This document shows positions 21,884 through 32,263 of a stretch of 38,904 bases of DNA, in pieces. The DNA is from Neolecta irregularis DAH-3 (taxonomy: Eukaryota > Ascomycota > Neolectomycetes > Neolectales > Neolectaceae), in NCBI GenBank assembly GCA_001929475.1, contig LXFE01000695.1, positions 192 through 39,095 of the forward strand, written 5' to 3'. Below the pieces are notes generated by a model that was not told the origin of the DNA, did no database searches, and was given only the letters and a program-made list of their open reading frames with translations. The position numbers and the translations under genes are program-made. Position 1 is the first letter of the stretch. Every line of letters starts with the position of its first letter.

Positions 21884-23000
21884 TCAAACTGCACTTTGTT
21901 GTTCCAGTTGCTGCTTCTTCCTCGCAAGATACCGCTCCCGCGCGCTCAGAACTTCGCTCTCAGTTTTCGTTCTTTTTATCCTCTCTTCTAGTTCCTGCTG
22001 TTTGAGTACCTCTTCCTCTCGGTCTCTTTTCATGTTCTGGGCCAGCTGCTCCTCTACCATCCGACTCTGTCGAGTTCGGCTTTCTTTGTTGTTATACCGA
22101 TTTGACTGGTAAATTTTTCGAGCTTCTCGGGTAGATGTCTCGGTCGTGGCAAGATGGGATGATGAACATTCGCCAGTATTTAAACCAGCCGCTAGGAGTT
22201 GACGCTTATCAACGATCTTCCCTTCATCATTGAGAACCACGTTTGTGCCTAGTTTCTGAGTAGCTTCATTTGCTTTTTCAATATCGGATTTTTCAGTCGT
22301 CTCCTTTCTGAGAGGCCCAATTAGATTTTGTTTGTTGGATGCGGCCTCGACTGCTAGTTCGTGGTTCTGTTCGTTCCGATCGAGAATGTTTCTGTAAAAC
22401 GTTGCCATTCCCCTCGATTTACTTCGTAGAGCAGCTTTATCATGAATGACCATAATTAGAACAAGGAGATACCTTCTCGAGCCTCTTCTTCGGCCTCGAG
22501 TTTCTTGAGTTCTTGTTGTTGTTGTATGTATGCGGTAGTGACGAATTTTTCCTTGTCTTTGTACATCTCCCCTTCTGCTTCCCGTTCTCGTTGCAGCATT
22601 TTCTCTTGTGCCATCAGGAAATCACGTTTACGTACCTCTGCGGCCGCAAGCAAATTCTCCATATATTTTGGCTGAGTCGTTAGTTTCAGCTCTACTAAAC
22701 TGGATCCACCTTCCGTTCCTTCCTCTCGATCTCCTCTGCTGCTCTCTTCTTTTGCTCTCCTACCTTCATGTTATCGAAAACCTCGTCATATTCGTATGTC
22801 GAGGGATCGACCTCTTCTACGGGATGCGCAGATATATTGTCTGAAAACTTCAATTGTCGATTCACTTCTTGTTTCGGATCGGGTAGAGCCTCTTCATCAT
22901 CAGTATCAAACCGAATGCGAGATCGAGAGCTCTTCTCTAGTTGTTTCTTTTTTATATTGAGGCCATACTGAAATTGTGACTTTATTGGCTGGTTTGACAT
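21884..23000 (-). CDS. NSRP1: NSRP1/CCDC55-like nuclear speckle splicing regulator
   Basis: Three exons (23000-22710, 22671-22473, 22434-21884) give 346 residues. The first part contains QFQYGLNIKKK, a conserved start in this family, and an acidic segment. After the first intron the frame reads ERKPKYMENLL, then a coiled coil rich in Arg, Glu and Lys with YKDKEKFVTTAY, which is the family core domain (DUF2040). A long charged helical tail follows (FYRNILDR and onward). Human NSRP1 acts in nuclear speckles and alternative splicing. The fungal role is unknown. The first intron (22672-22709, 38 nt) uses the donor GTGGAT. The nearer GTTTAG donor would give a 29-nt intron and three extra residues, so I reject it. 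Confidence 0.85.
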
Positions 23001-23136
23001 TAGAGTTGGGGTCCAAGACTGTTTCGAATCAAAGGCGAGACTTCGAAGGAATCGTGTGTGCAAAAATATATAGTATAAATAATAATCTACTATATGCCAA
23101 GAGAAATTGAGAAGAATAGTTCTCTGTTCACGAGCG

Positions 23137-24333
23137 TTAGAATCTTGATCGCCTTTGTTGGATTCTCCATGCAGTAAACCCGGCATATCCGCCCACACAT
23201 ACTGCGAAGAAAAAGAATATCTTGACCAAAACCCATCCCCATGATCCGCTCTCGGATTTTTGTGAAGGAAACTTCCTACCTGGTCGCTTGGGTAAAGTGC
23301 CTGGTTTAGGAACACTATAAATATTTCGACTTGAAACAGCGATGATATCGTGATTATCTATAATCAACCAGGTTCGAAAATGAGGAAATACCGCTGACTT
23401 CGCCAGTTAAAGCCGTAAACCCAAGGTACGAGAGAGACGGAAGGGCGACATTCTTGATATTGAAACAAGAAGTCCATTCCCCTTCCTTTTGATATTGAAG
23501 TTCAAGTTCAAGGTAATTATCCTTGTAATAAGTCAATTTTGCTTTCGTAGGGATATTTGCTCCACGTATTCCACGAGCCTAGTGATGAGTCAAGAAATCC
23601 GGATTTAATTCATACTGTACAACTCCCAATATCATTGGCCATTCCATCATGGGCATTATCATAGGAGGTCATTCCATCCCCCAACATCGCCGTTACGAGA
23701 GGGAATTGTCCAGGTCGAGCTTAATGATAAGCCTTGCTAGGAAGAGGGAAGTGCACAATTCTTGTAGGTATCGAAGAAAATTCCCAGTCCTTCGAATTTA
23801 TCTATAAATCCGAATACCGGGCCTTGAACAGCCCGTTCTTTAGTAATCCACATGGCAAATCCGTCTCCAGAAACTCCAGTGGAAGAACCAGAAATCTTGA
23901 ATGTGACTTCGATCTGTTCAGTTAGTTAAAGTTTGAAAAGTCACAGTACCTCAAAGTTTGTTATTGAAAGCGGTAATCGAGAGAATAGCCACCCGGATTG
24001 GCCGGGACGATCATGGGTCAATCGAATGTGCCTAAATGGGGGTTAATTTTCATGAAGGAGAGGCATCATTGTTCAGACTTATTTGTGTTTATCACAGTAT
24101 CTCCACCAAAATCAAACCTGGAGCTTGAAAATCGCATAGTCGGAATTTGCGTACCATCGAGATTGGATGTCTTGATCCAAATAAGGGTGATAGAGCGAAT
24201 GTGTACGTAACATGACACTTTTGAAACCTGGAGCATCGGAAGTACCCCCAGCACCAGAAGCGCTAGGACCGTCGATTGCACAGACGGGTGCCAAAACCAG
24301 TAGGAAAGGCAGAATTTTTAACAATTGGTGCAT
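23137..24333 (-). CDS. L-type lectin cargo receptor of the early secretory pathway (VIP36/ERGIC-53/Emp46-47 family)
   Basis: Seven exons (24333-24155, 24117-24079, 24031-23950, 23913-23757, 23719-23616, 23578-23392, 23357-23137) give 322 residues. The start MHQLLKILPFLLVLAPVCA is a signal peptide. The legume-lectin fold is clear: RTHSLYHPYLD, then WFDFGGDTVINTN, HIRLTHDRPGQSGWLFSR, GDGFAMWITKERAVQG, DKFEGLGIFFDTYKN (calcium and sugar site) and MTSYDNAHDGMAN. A membrane segment (WVLVKIFFFFAVCVGG) precedes a short cytosolic tail ending RIQQRRSRF, resembling the basic-aromatic export tails of this family. It should bind high-mannose glycans on cargo between ER and Golgi. The closest subtype looks like VIP36, judged by size and the absence of a long coiled coil. 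Confidence 0.9.
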
Positions 24334-24430
24334 TGGAGTGCAAGATCGCAGGCTGCCTCGTCGCTCTTAAGTTTTCCCAGTCACGTTATAGTCGGGAACC
24401 CTATCCACCAAACCTAGCATTCAGTCAAGC
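24334..24430. promoter_or_regulatory. 97-bp divergent promoter of the lectin and TIM13
   Basis: This short gap separates the lectin ATG (minus) from the TIM13 ATG (plus). It includes a TTTTCCC tract and no recognised factor site. Confidence 0.4.
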
Positions 24431-24784
24431 ATGGCTTCGGAACAGAAAAAAACCGAAATTATGGAGCAGGTTACTCGTTCGATGCAGGTTTGTTACTGGG
24501 AAACACATAGAGATAATATTACAGGTTGCAAATGTTTCTGAGCTCGTTTTAGTATAGAGCTTTCTTTGCCTAACCTTGTTGATAAAAAGAAATCGACCGA
24601 GTTATGCTATTCAAAGTGTATTCAACATCCTGGGCCATCTCTGGACAGCTCACAAAAAGTACACTAGTCACACTGATTCTGTCAACTAATATTTCAGAAA
24701 TGCTCCACTCAATGTCTAGATAGGTATCTGGAAGCCTGGCAGGTGGTTGCCGAGACTCTGAGCAGAATCCAACGACAAAGTTGA
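24431..24784 (+). CDS. TIM13: Small Tim chaperone Tim13
   Basis: Four exons (24431-24487, 24525-24551, 24590-24658, 24698-24784) give 79 residues, the usual length of a small Tim. The sequence starts MASEQKKTEIMEQV and contains VANVSELVLKSTELC, the Tim13-type first helix. The twin CX3C motifs are CYSKC and CSTQC, separated by 14 residues. RYLEAWQVVAETLSRI forms the last helix. With Tim8 it would form a hexameric chaperone in the intermembrane space that escorts hydrophobic proteins to the TIM22 complex. All exons are short (27-87 nt), so an ORF-length scan misses this gene. Its stop is 8 bp from the stop of the converging NUC1 gene. Confidence 0.93.
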
Positions 24785-24792
24785 CATGATTG

Positions 24793-25892
24793 TTAGAGTT
24801 TTGGCCCTGGAAGCTGTTTAATCCCTCTGTTTGAGTTTGCGAATTGCCTGACAAGGACTGTACATGATGTCTCCTTACACAGGTCCTTGCGCTTTGAAAC
24901 GGGAAGCTTGTTTAGAAATTCCAGCCCTGCTGCCCTGAAATTGTTAGTCATGATGATCCTACTTTGATATACCTTTCAATAGCCTCCAAAGGCATCTGGA
25001 AATCCGTCAGAGGTGTACTATCGGGAATTGAAACTGTTGAATTGGGCATGACAAAAGCTGCCACAGCAACTTGCTCGGTTTCCCCATTATCAGCCACAAT
25101 AATTTTGTAAAAATGAGTTGGGACGGCTACATTCGGTGGTGTTCCAATGACTTCGTAGGAAACCCTCCATTTTCCGTCTTGATCCTGCTTGGGGAGATAC
25201 AGAGGACCGGTGATAATCCGCACAGTTTGGTATTGTGCCGTTAGACGACGGCAAAAATCTTCAAAATGTGCCCAATCTAAAGTCAGAGCATGAAGGAAGA
25301 AAGTGAAATACAGTTACGGTTTAACTGGGGAGTTTGAGGACAAATGTTGGATAATATAAAAGTCTCGTTCATGGCTTCTTGAGAGATTTTGGCATCTGCA
25401 GCAGGAGCCTAGGTGATCAGGGCAGCTAGGCCTAAGAGTTGTACCTGGTGGCCTCGATCGTAACCGCTACGACTATAATCCGACAGCTTGGTCCGAAATT
25501 TTAACGGGATTTCTGCATCCTCATAAAATTCACTATTCTTGCGATCTCCGTTTTTGCGCTCTAGCGATTTTGCCGTCAATACTTCGGCAACCTATCATAC
25601 ATCACTTTGAGATCCAAGGAAAAAGGAGCAATACCCAAGCAGGATTTCTCATTCGACGGTCATACAATGAGATAAAAGCCTTCCTATTGCCGATATCAGC
25701 AGATATAAGTGGCGTTCCGTATTTAAGGATCTCATTTGGATCGACAACTGCAGTTGCGGTGGGGGAAATTACGAGCGCTGTTCTCTTTGAGACGGATGAA
25801 GACGAGGAGTCCTTTTCCCAGGCAACAGATGCGCCAACAATAGCACCACCGACAGCAGTGCCGAGAGCGAATGCGATAATGCGAGCAGGCAT
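24793..25892 (-). CDS. NUC1: Mitochondrial endonuclease G (Nuc1)
   Basis: Five exons (25892-25635, 25591-25445, 25408-25312, 25276-24973, 24934-24793) give 315 residues. The N-terminus has a membrane-like segment (IIAFALGTAVGGAIVGASVA) that would anchor it in the inner membrane. The nuclease domain follows: NRKAFISLYDRRMRNPAWV, then SGYDRGHQAPAADAK with the catalytic DRGH motif (131-134). NYWAHFEDFCR follows and includes the region of the conserved metal-binding asparagine. VRIITGPLYLP and AAGLEFLNKLP also match the family. The family cuts DNA and RNA non-specifically, in mitochondrial DNA turnover and after release in cell death. The stop (24795-24793) nearly abuts TIM13. Confidence 0.95.
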
Positions 25893-26150
25893 CGATTTTT
25901 CGATTTGGAGTCTACCAGAGAGACTGGTTGTTTTGCCGAGTCAGATACAGTCATATATGCATACATGCGATATTATCCAAATGCAGCCTTGTATAGTTCT
26001 GCCTACTGGTCTATGTTTCTTTGTTCTTCTCGTTACATGACTGGGGTAATATTTGGTTGTGTACCGTCACAGTCATCGCTGAAACCGTCAACTCCACCTT
26101 GAGCAACGCTTTTGCATGCTATTAATATCACAACTACTGTTGTAAGAGTG
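25893..26150. promoter_or_regulatory. Divergent promoter region of NUC1 and the ZIP transporter
   Basis: 258 bp lie between divergent start codons. No coding frame is credible. A CCACCTTGAG sequence (about 26094-26103) resembles only half of a Zap1 zinc-response element, so I do not call a site. Confidence 0.4.
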
Positions 26151-27580
26151 ATGGACCAAGCAGAAGCCCACGGCTGGGTGTTGGCTGCTGTGACTGCCGC
26201 ATTGTGCGTCTCTTTGGAATTCCACCCGACCTCTAACCTCGCAGATGCTTTCTGGGTGGGCTGCTGATCTATGTCGATCTTCCTATCCGCCGGTTTACGC
26301 CATGGAAGACTTTTGATATCAAGACCGACAAAAGGATCCTGGTAGGAGGTCTCAGTCTTGGTTCTGGTGTTCTCGTACGATTATCACGACCTAGCACGGT
26401 TGACAATGGTAGTTATTTACCGCGTTATGGGAGATGTTTCCGGTGTCAAAAGGTTATATTGAAAAATCTAGCAAAAATAGAGATATTCCCTATCCCGTTT
26501 CTGTCATGTTCATCCTTGTTGGCACGTTTATGCTTGGTGTCATTGGTTGTACGGCTCTGAACATGCTTATTCACCAATTTACACCAGGTACCCATACTTG
26601 ACATTTCACATTCTGATCCTTTCAGAGTCAATAGTCCACTGTGGAGGTCATGGAAGAGAGCAGAAAGATTTTTTCAACGATCCCGAGTTGGGAATTGTCG
26701 CGCGAACTCATGGACAAACGCCAGGCGAATGTAACAGCGACGAGGATTCTCCCCTCCTTCGTCCCATCAGTGCTGTTTCATCCCGTGATGTACCTTTCTT
26801 TCCTCAATTATGTTAACTGGGTACAGACATGTAACTCGATAAGTTCCTGTGCTGGATATACCAACCCGTGTGTTAAGCTCTGCGAGGGTCACGAAATTCA
26901 TAAGACATTTCGCAGACAAAAGTCCTGCCAATTCGTTATGAATGAACCATTTTTCAAAACACCGCGACAGAGTTCTGATAGTCTGGAAAGACATACTCAT
27001 CGTCTTTCAGGAACTTCCCTTCATGCGGAACGAACAAGGCCCTTGATTCATCATCACCATAAAACTGACGAGAGTCTCAATATGTGGTCTATAGGTGTCC
27101 AGACTGCTGCTGCCATTGGGATGCACAAGTTTCCTGGTATCTCCTTTACGTATGGACCTGCTAACCAAGGCAGAAGGATTCATCATGTTCATGACAAGTC
27201 AAGCAAACATGGAACTTGGAATTTTGCTGTGTTTAGCGCTCGGGATTCATAACATTGTTGAAGGGTTAACAATTGCACTTCCATTATACGTAGGAACTGA
27301 ATCTCGTTGGAAAGCATTGCTGGCTGTCTTTGTTCTTGGCGCTGGCGCTCAGCCATTTGGCTCGTTGGTCGCAATGATGTGGTTGCGCTCGGGTTCTGGT
27401 ATCAACGACATGGTTTACGGTCTGATCTTCGCTTTTACTGCCGGCTTTATGACCTTTATCGCTATTTCTTCTATGTTATTTCAAGCTATTCGAATGGATA
27501 CTGGAACAGGACGACTTGTCACCACTTGCTTCTTCGCCGGCGTAGCACTAATCGGGATTAGTTTGGCATTATTGGATTAA
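26151..27580 (+). CDS. ZIP-family zinc transporter (Zrt3-like)
   Basis: Six exons (26151-26203, 26245-26374, 26413-26587, 26626-26789, 26827-27136, 27174-27580) give 412 residues. Eight-helix ZIP topology is visible: three N-terminal hydrophobic segments, a long hydrophilic loop with Cys-rich (AGYTNPCVKLCEGHE) and His-rich (IHHHHK) stretches, then helices with the metal-site motifs AAIGMHKFPEG and ALGIHNIVEG, and a hydrophobic end (ALIGISLALLD). The length and cysteine/histidine loop resemble yeast Zrt3, which releases zinc from the vacuole. A plasma-membrane or Golgi zinc transporter is the alternative. The intron at 27137-27173 interrupts the HKFPEG motif. Confidence 0.88.
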
Positions 27581-27809
27581 GGGGATTTTCAGTGACTCCC
27601 AGCTGTCATGTAGCTTAAGATTGAATTAGTCGGTGTTGATCTTGGGCCAAAATGTCACACCAGGTTTGATTTTATGAGTATACATTGCAAGATCTAGATT
27701 AACAGAAGATAACGAGCACAGAAAAGACAAAACGAAAGGTCATAGGATCTATTTTACTTAGAAAGATCAATAGGCTTTCGAATAACTACATTTTTTCCTT
27801 ATGCAGCCT

Positions 27810-28360
27810 TTAAAAAGGCTTTCCCTGCATACATTCTCGGCAAGTATGTCGGCTTGCAAAGTTGGTGAAACCACATACACATTTCCAGTCTCCCTCTCGA
27901 GTCTCAATGCCGTCATTTGAATCATTGGAGAACATATTTCTAGTCCCTCGAGCTATACAGTTAATAACAGAAGAAGTTAAGAATTCTTACATTGGACATT
28001 GGTTTGGGTAATTTGTCGTCCATTGCTGCTAGGATTTCCACAACTAAAGCATACGTGGTTTCGCGCGTAATTGTATTTTGTGCAATCACAAACCCAATCT
28101 CCCTCTTGTCCGGCCCTCTCAGTATCCTTGGTTAATAGCTCAGAACACTCGAAGCAGGAGGCTCGAGATGCAAAATTATGAGCGCTACATTTTGGACAAG
28201 TCCAGTCTCCGATTCTCATGGTACCAAATCCTTGAACTTTTTTGGTGGCACAAATATGCTTTTGTAACTGAGTTGCTGCAGGCCGAAGGTTGAGAATTGT
28301 CTTCGTAGAAACAGCTCTAGACAGGATACGACGTACTGGAGCAAGGAGGGTTCTGAACAT
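27810..28360 (-). CDS. Small protein with three RanBP2-type zinc fingers, probably mitochondrial
   Basis: Two exons (28360-27991, 27952-27810) give 170 residues. The N-terminus MFRTLLAPVRRILSRAVSTK is Arg/Ser/Leu-rich without acidic residues, a likely mitochondrial presequence. Three fingers follow: GDWTCPKCSAHNFASRASCF, GDWVCDCTKYNYARNHVCF and GDWKCVCGFTNFASRHTCR. Each has the four cysteines, and fingers 1 and 3 keep the W and N-F-A/S-R residues used for RNA contact in ZRANB2-like proteins. Fingers 2 and 3 have CxC instead of CxxC at the first cysteine pair. Single-stranded RNA binding in mitochondria is inferred. I know of no characterised yeast counterpart. Confidence 0.82.
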
Positions 28361-28553
28361 GATGAATGATGTTGGTGCAAACTAAAAGGTGTTGCGAAGA
28401 ATTAGAAAATTTTTCCGCAAACTGCAGAGATTTGATCGAAAGAATTTATTTTTTCATTTTAGAACCAAATAAACCTCCTTAAATTCTTTGAATATTACAT
28501 GAATGAACTTTTGTGTTTTTTCTTTCTTCCGATCCAAAACCTGTCCCTGACCT

Positions 28554-30289
28554 CTATCGGTTGCGATATTTTACGTCCCAAGTATACGAATAGAACAAAG
28601 CTCCAATAGGCTGTTGATTAGCAGCCTCTCTAAGTACAAGATACATGTCCCAGAAGACAAAAGGTAATCCAGAAGATACAATTACCAATGATGGTTGCTT
28701 GTTCTCCTCGCATCTTTGATATTTGTTGAGTGAGCATGATCAATGGGATTTGTAAAAGCATTGCGACAAATGCGACACCCATGAGAGAATGGGTGGGAAT
28801 CCCAATTAGGATTTCGTGTAGAAATGCGCTGAAAACAAAGACCATTATGCCGGCTTGTTTGGGTGTATATCCCCGTTGCACCAAGGGCATGTAAACGTGC
28901 CGTCTAAAGAACATATAAACAGGGCGATTCCAGAGGCGCCAATCTGAATATCAGTATAACCGACAAAAATCTGCGAGCACACAGCTTTCCCTGCGGTGTT
29001 AACTGAATATAGCAGGGAAGAGTAATACATGTCGCCAGCATTCCACCAGTCGAGATAGAATGTTCTATCCGCGAATCTCATAGCCTAGCGACCATCAATC
29101 AAGGATACCAAGAAAATCAAGCTTACCTCAGCACAAGCATTCAACCCACTTTGGAAGAAACAAAAGAATCCTGCACACCAGCAGATAACACTGATCGTGC
29201 TCAATTTTAACAAACGCTCGAGTATCCGTCTGATGTCGAGATTCTCCATAGCCTCAACTGAGTTCCTACAAAGAGGAACAGCATATTGTGCAACAATAAA
29301 CCATAGAGCGAAAAGCAAAACCAAGAATTCTGTGGCTCGTTTGATAAAGAAACTTTTTCGAAACCTGGCCGTTCGCGGGTAGCAAGGTTGATATATCAAC
29401 GTGGGTGCTAACCAGAAGTACAACAATTGGTGGATAGATAGGTCCGGATACATAGGGCCATCCATATATGCTGCGGGAATTGGTTCTGATTTCAAGTATG
29501 CATCTCGAAGGTCACGGTTGGTAAGGGCGTAAGAAGCAAGCTTTAAGCAAACGATAACTGAATTCCATGAACTAAATCCATAAAGGGAGCGTACCTGCAT
29601 GCGTTTCAGTGATAAAGCCCAGGACGGGATGATAAATCCGCGTGTATACAGCCCAACTACTAATACCTAGACAAAGAGCCACATTCGCAGAATGAGCCAA
29701 AGCAATTATATCCCACCACTGTCGCCTCTTCGTTACCGAACCATCTTTCTTAGCGCTGAGAGATTCTTTCGCAGCAGAAACTTCGATGACGAAAGATACG
29801 AGGAGATGTAATGGAATTGCAAATGCAAGAATGCTCGCAACAAGAAAGTCCGACGTTCCAAAAAGGTTTGTGGGGATGGTGAGAAGAAGGCCGTACTGTT
29901 GTACATGTCAGCATTTGTATCAGACAGAGCCGGGATGTATACTTTGGCATGATTCTCGATAATCAAACGCAGATTGTTAGCAACCAGGACTAAAACTAGC
30001 TGGATAAGCAGATTAAGATAAGTAGGAATAGAGACTTGCGAGGTTTCGGAAGCCTGAAGGGGTCAATTAGGTTCAATACTTTCACGCTTGTACCTCTCAG
30101 AGAGAGACTCTCTGCGGAGTCTGAACTGAAGAGCGAGGCGGTTGAGTGTGTATGGATAGCAGCAATATGTGTGAATGGGAAGTTCTTGCCAGCATCATGT
30201 TTAATCTGGATTTTCCTTTCTTCCTTTTCGCGTTCTACTGAATCTTGTGAGGAGACGACATTAGCTACGGCTGATATGTCCTCTTTCAT
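28554..30289 (-). CDS. ARE2: Sterol O-acyltransferase (MBOAT family, Are1/Are2)
   Basis: Nine exons (30289-30094, 30053-30036, 29995-29943, 29895-29595, 29557-29127, 29084-29029, 28990-28983, 28943-28645, 28610-28554) give 472 residues. The N-terminal third is hydrophilic and ends in RGFRNLA. Many membrane segments follow. The family motifs are YQPCYPRTARFR, FYLDWWN (342-348) and the catalytic histidine in FSAFLHE (H397). It esterifies sterol with long-chain acyl-CoA in the ER for storage in lipid droplets. Two exons are very short: 18 nt (30036-30053) and 8 nt (28983-28990). The last exon, after the 34-nt intron 28611-28644, encodes HPIGALFYSY and ends KYRNR. A DGAT-type MBOAT is less likely because of the FYxDWWN motif and N-terminal length. 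Confidence 0.9.
28983..28990 (-). other. 8-nt micro-exon in the sterol O-acyltransferase gene
   Basis: The exon GGAAAGCT joins GAC-AT to AT-TGG and gives WNAGDMESYWRLWN. The number of residues between WN and YWR matches human SOAT1 (WNSTSYSNYYRTWN, from memory). The flanking introns 28991-29028 (38 nt) and 28944-28982 (39 nt) are GT-AG with GTTAAC and TACTGAT near their ends. Confidence 0.8.
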
Positions 30290-30370
30290 GTTGATGTGAT
30301 CAGATGAGGGACAATTGTGGCGCGAATTCGATTGGAGGGAAGTGTAATTTTAACTTCCTACATCTATGCC
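30290..30370. promoter_or_regulatory. 81-bp divergent promoter of sterol acyltransferase and PFS2
   Basis: This very short gap lies between two divergent start codons. An upstream in-frame ATG at 30317 would extend PFS2 by 18 residues and shrink the gap to 27 bp. I prefer 30371 because the first conserved PFS2 residues follow soon after it. Confidence 0.4.
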
Positions 30371-32205
30371 ATGGCTCCTACTAACTTTCCTCGATATCAG
30401 CAGCAGAATGGGGAAGAAAGGAAGAAGCCCACGGCAAGAAAGACAGTTGACTATGGATCCTCGATAGCCAAGTGGATGTATGAAAAATACTTGCACAGAA
30501 ACCAATTCGACAAGGGCTCCCTCATTCGGACTGAACCAAACCATATTTCCAATGTACTGTTCGGTCAATTTCTAGAGTCGTTCTGAGATAACTAGTTGTT
30601 ACCGCCTGCTGCATATCTTGATAATCCTGCGACATCGCTTATGACGAAATTTGTACACACTTCCATGAATAAAATAAAACACCCGGTAAACGTAGTCAAG
30701 GTATTCTCTCGTTATGCAGGGTAATGGCTGAATTCAATAGTGGACTCCAGAAGGGAGGAGACTGATAACAGCTTCAAGTAGTGGAGAATTCACCCTATGG
30801 AATGGAATGTCTTTCAACTTTGATACAATTCTTCAGGTCTAATCTTTTGAATCTACGGAAATTAAATTTGAAGGCCCATGAAAGTGCAATACGAGCTTGT
30901 GAATGGTCCCATAATGGGGAATGGCTACTTTCAGGAGATCATTCTGGGATTATTAAATACTGGCAACCAAACATGAATAACGTCAAAGCGTTTAATGCCC
31001 ACGATATGGAAGTTCGAGCACTCGCGTTTGTATCTAATAAACTCTTGATCTCACTTTGTAGATTTTGTCCTTCTGATTCAAAATTTGTGACTGCATCTGA
31101 TGACAAAACTTTAAAAATCTGGAACTTCGATGAAGGGATTGAAGAAAGGACTTTGATAGGTCATGGATGGGACGCAAAAGCGGTTGATTGGCATCCCTCC
31201 AAAGGGCTTTTAGTGTCCGGGTCAAAGGATAATCTAGTGAAGTTTTGGGACCCTCGTTCGGCAAAATGTATCTCGACACTCCATGGCCACAAAAACACTG
31301 TAACAGCAACAAAATTCCAACCAACCCAAGGGAATTTACTAGCCACATGTGCTAGGGATGCGACGGCTCGAATCTTTGATATCCGAGCAATGAAAGACCT
31401 CCGCGTACTCCGAGGTCATGAAAAAGACGTTTGGTCGTTAGCGTGGCACCCTATCCATACTTCACTTATTTCGACTGGGGGCGGAGAAGGAAGAATATGT
31501 CATTATTTATTAGACGAATTATCTCAAGATAATCCAACATCATCACAAGCTAGTCCAACAATCAAAATACCTTTTGCCCACGAGCAGACCGTTAGTTCAC
31601 TTCAGTATCACCCATTAGGCCATATTCTATGTTCTGGGTCAACAGATCGAGCAACTAGGTTCTGGACTCGCGCGAGGCCAGGAGATCCAATGGCTTTGAC
31701 TGATCGTTTCCATATTGGAGAAGCTGCGGCCAAAGAAAAACATGGCGACGCATACTCCAGGCGAAACAGAAATCTGGAGACAAATGAGGAAGATGATGAA
31801 GCAAATGCTCTTATAGACCAGCAGATGCCTCCTGGACATCATTTGAACATACCACCGCCTCCTACAACATTTGTACCAGGGTTGACGAATTTATTCCCTG
31901 CGAATATGCCATTCCCATTTCCTCCACAGCAAATGGGTGGACTGCCTACTCCACTTCCTCCCGGTCTTGGATTTCCTCATGGAATGGCTCCATTTCTACT
32001 CCCAGGCTTTGGAAACGTTCCACCTCCTGAAATTCCAGGAATGGGACAAGTCACAACTTCGTCGACAAGACGAAGAGTTCCCCTACCCTCACAGCAAGAG
32101 CTCAAGAGTGAATTTATCAAGGAGGATAGCCAGCAACCGCGAAGGGGTGCAAGAAAAGGAGAGAAGAAAGGAAATAAACGAGAGCATCCCTATAGGAGGA
32201 GATAG
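30371..32205 (+). CDS. PFS2: Polyadenylation factor Pfs2 (WDR33 family)
   Basis: Five exons (30371-30553, 30596-30700, 30741-30836, 30874-31025, 31062-32205) give 559 residues. The N-terminus carries [13 protein letters not shown] and [11 protein letters not shown], typical of Pfs2. WD40 repeats follow: [51 protein letters not shown] and RATRFWTR. After them comes a Pro/Gly/Met-rich region ([11 protein letters not shown] and onward) and a basic tail rich in Arg and Lys. In yeast the protein holds the cleavage and polyadenylation factor together. In mammals WDR33 reads AAUAAA. The gene converges on ALG8 with only 58 bp between stop codons. Confidence 0.94.
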
Positions 32206-32263
32206 GAAGTGAAACCAGCATGTACAATATTATTATGACTATTTCTAACCAATACTTTGCGCT

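Noticed and set aside
22672-22700. A 29-nt intron in the NSRP1-like gene (donor GTTTAG)
   Set aside because: An earlier donor GTGGAT at 22709 gives a 38-nt intron and the better conserved ERKPKYMENLL, so the 29-nt version is not needed.
24570-24854. 94-codon minus-strand frame over TIM13
   Set aside because: It is antisense to TIM13 and out of frame with the true last exon of NUC1.
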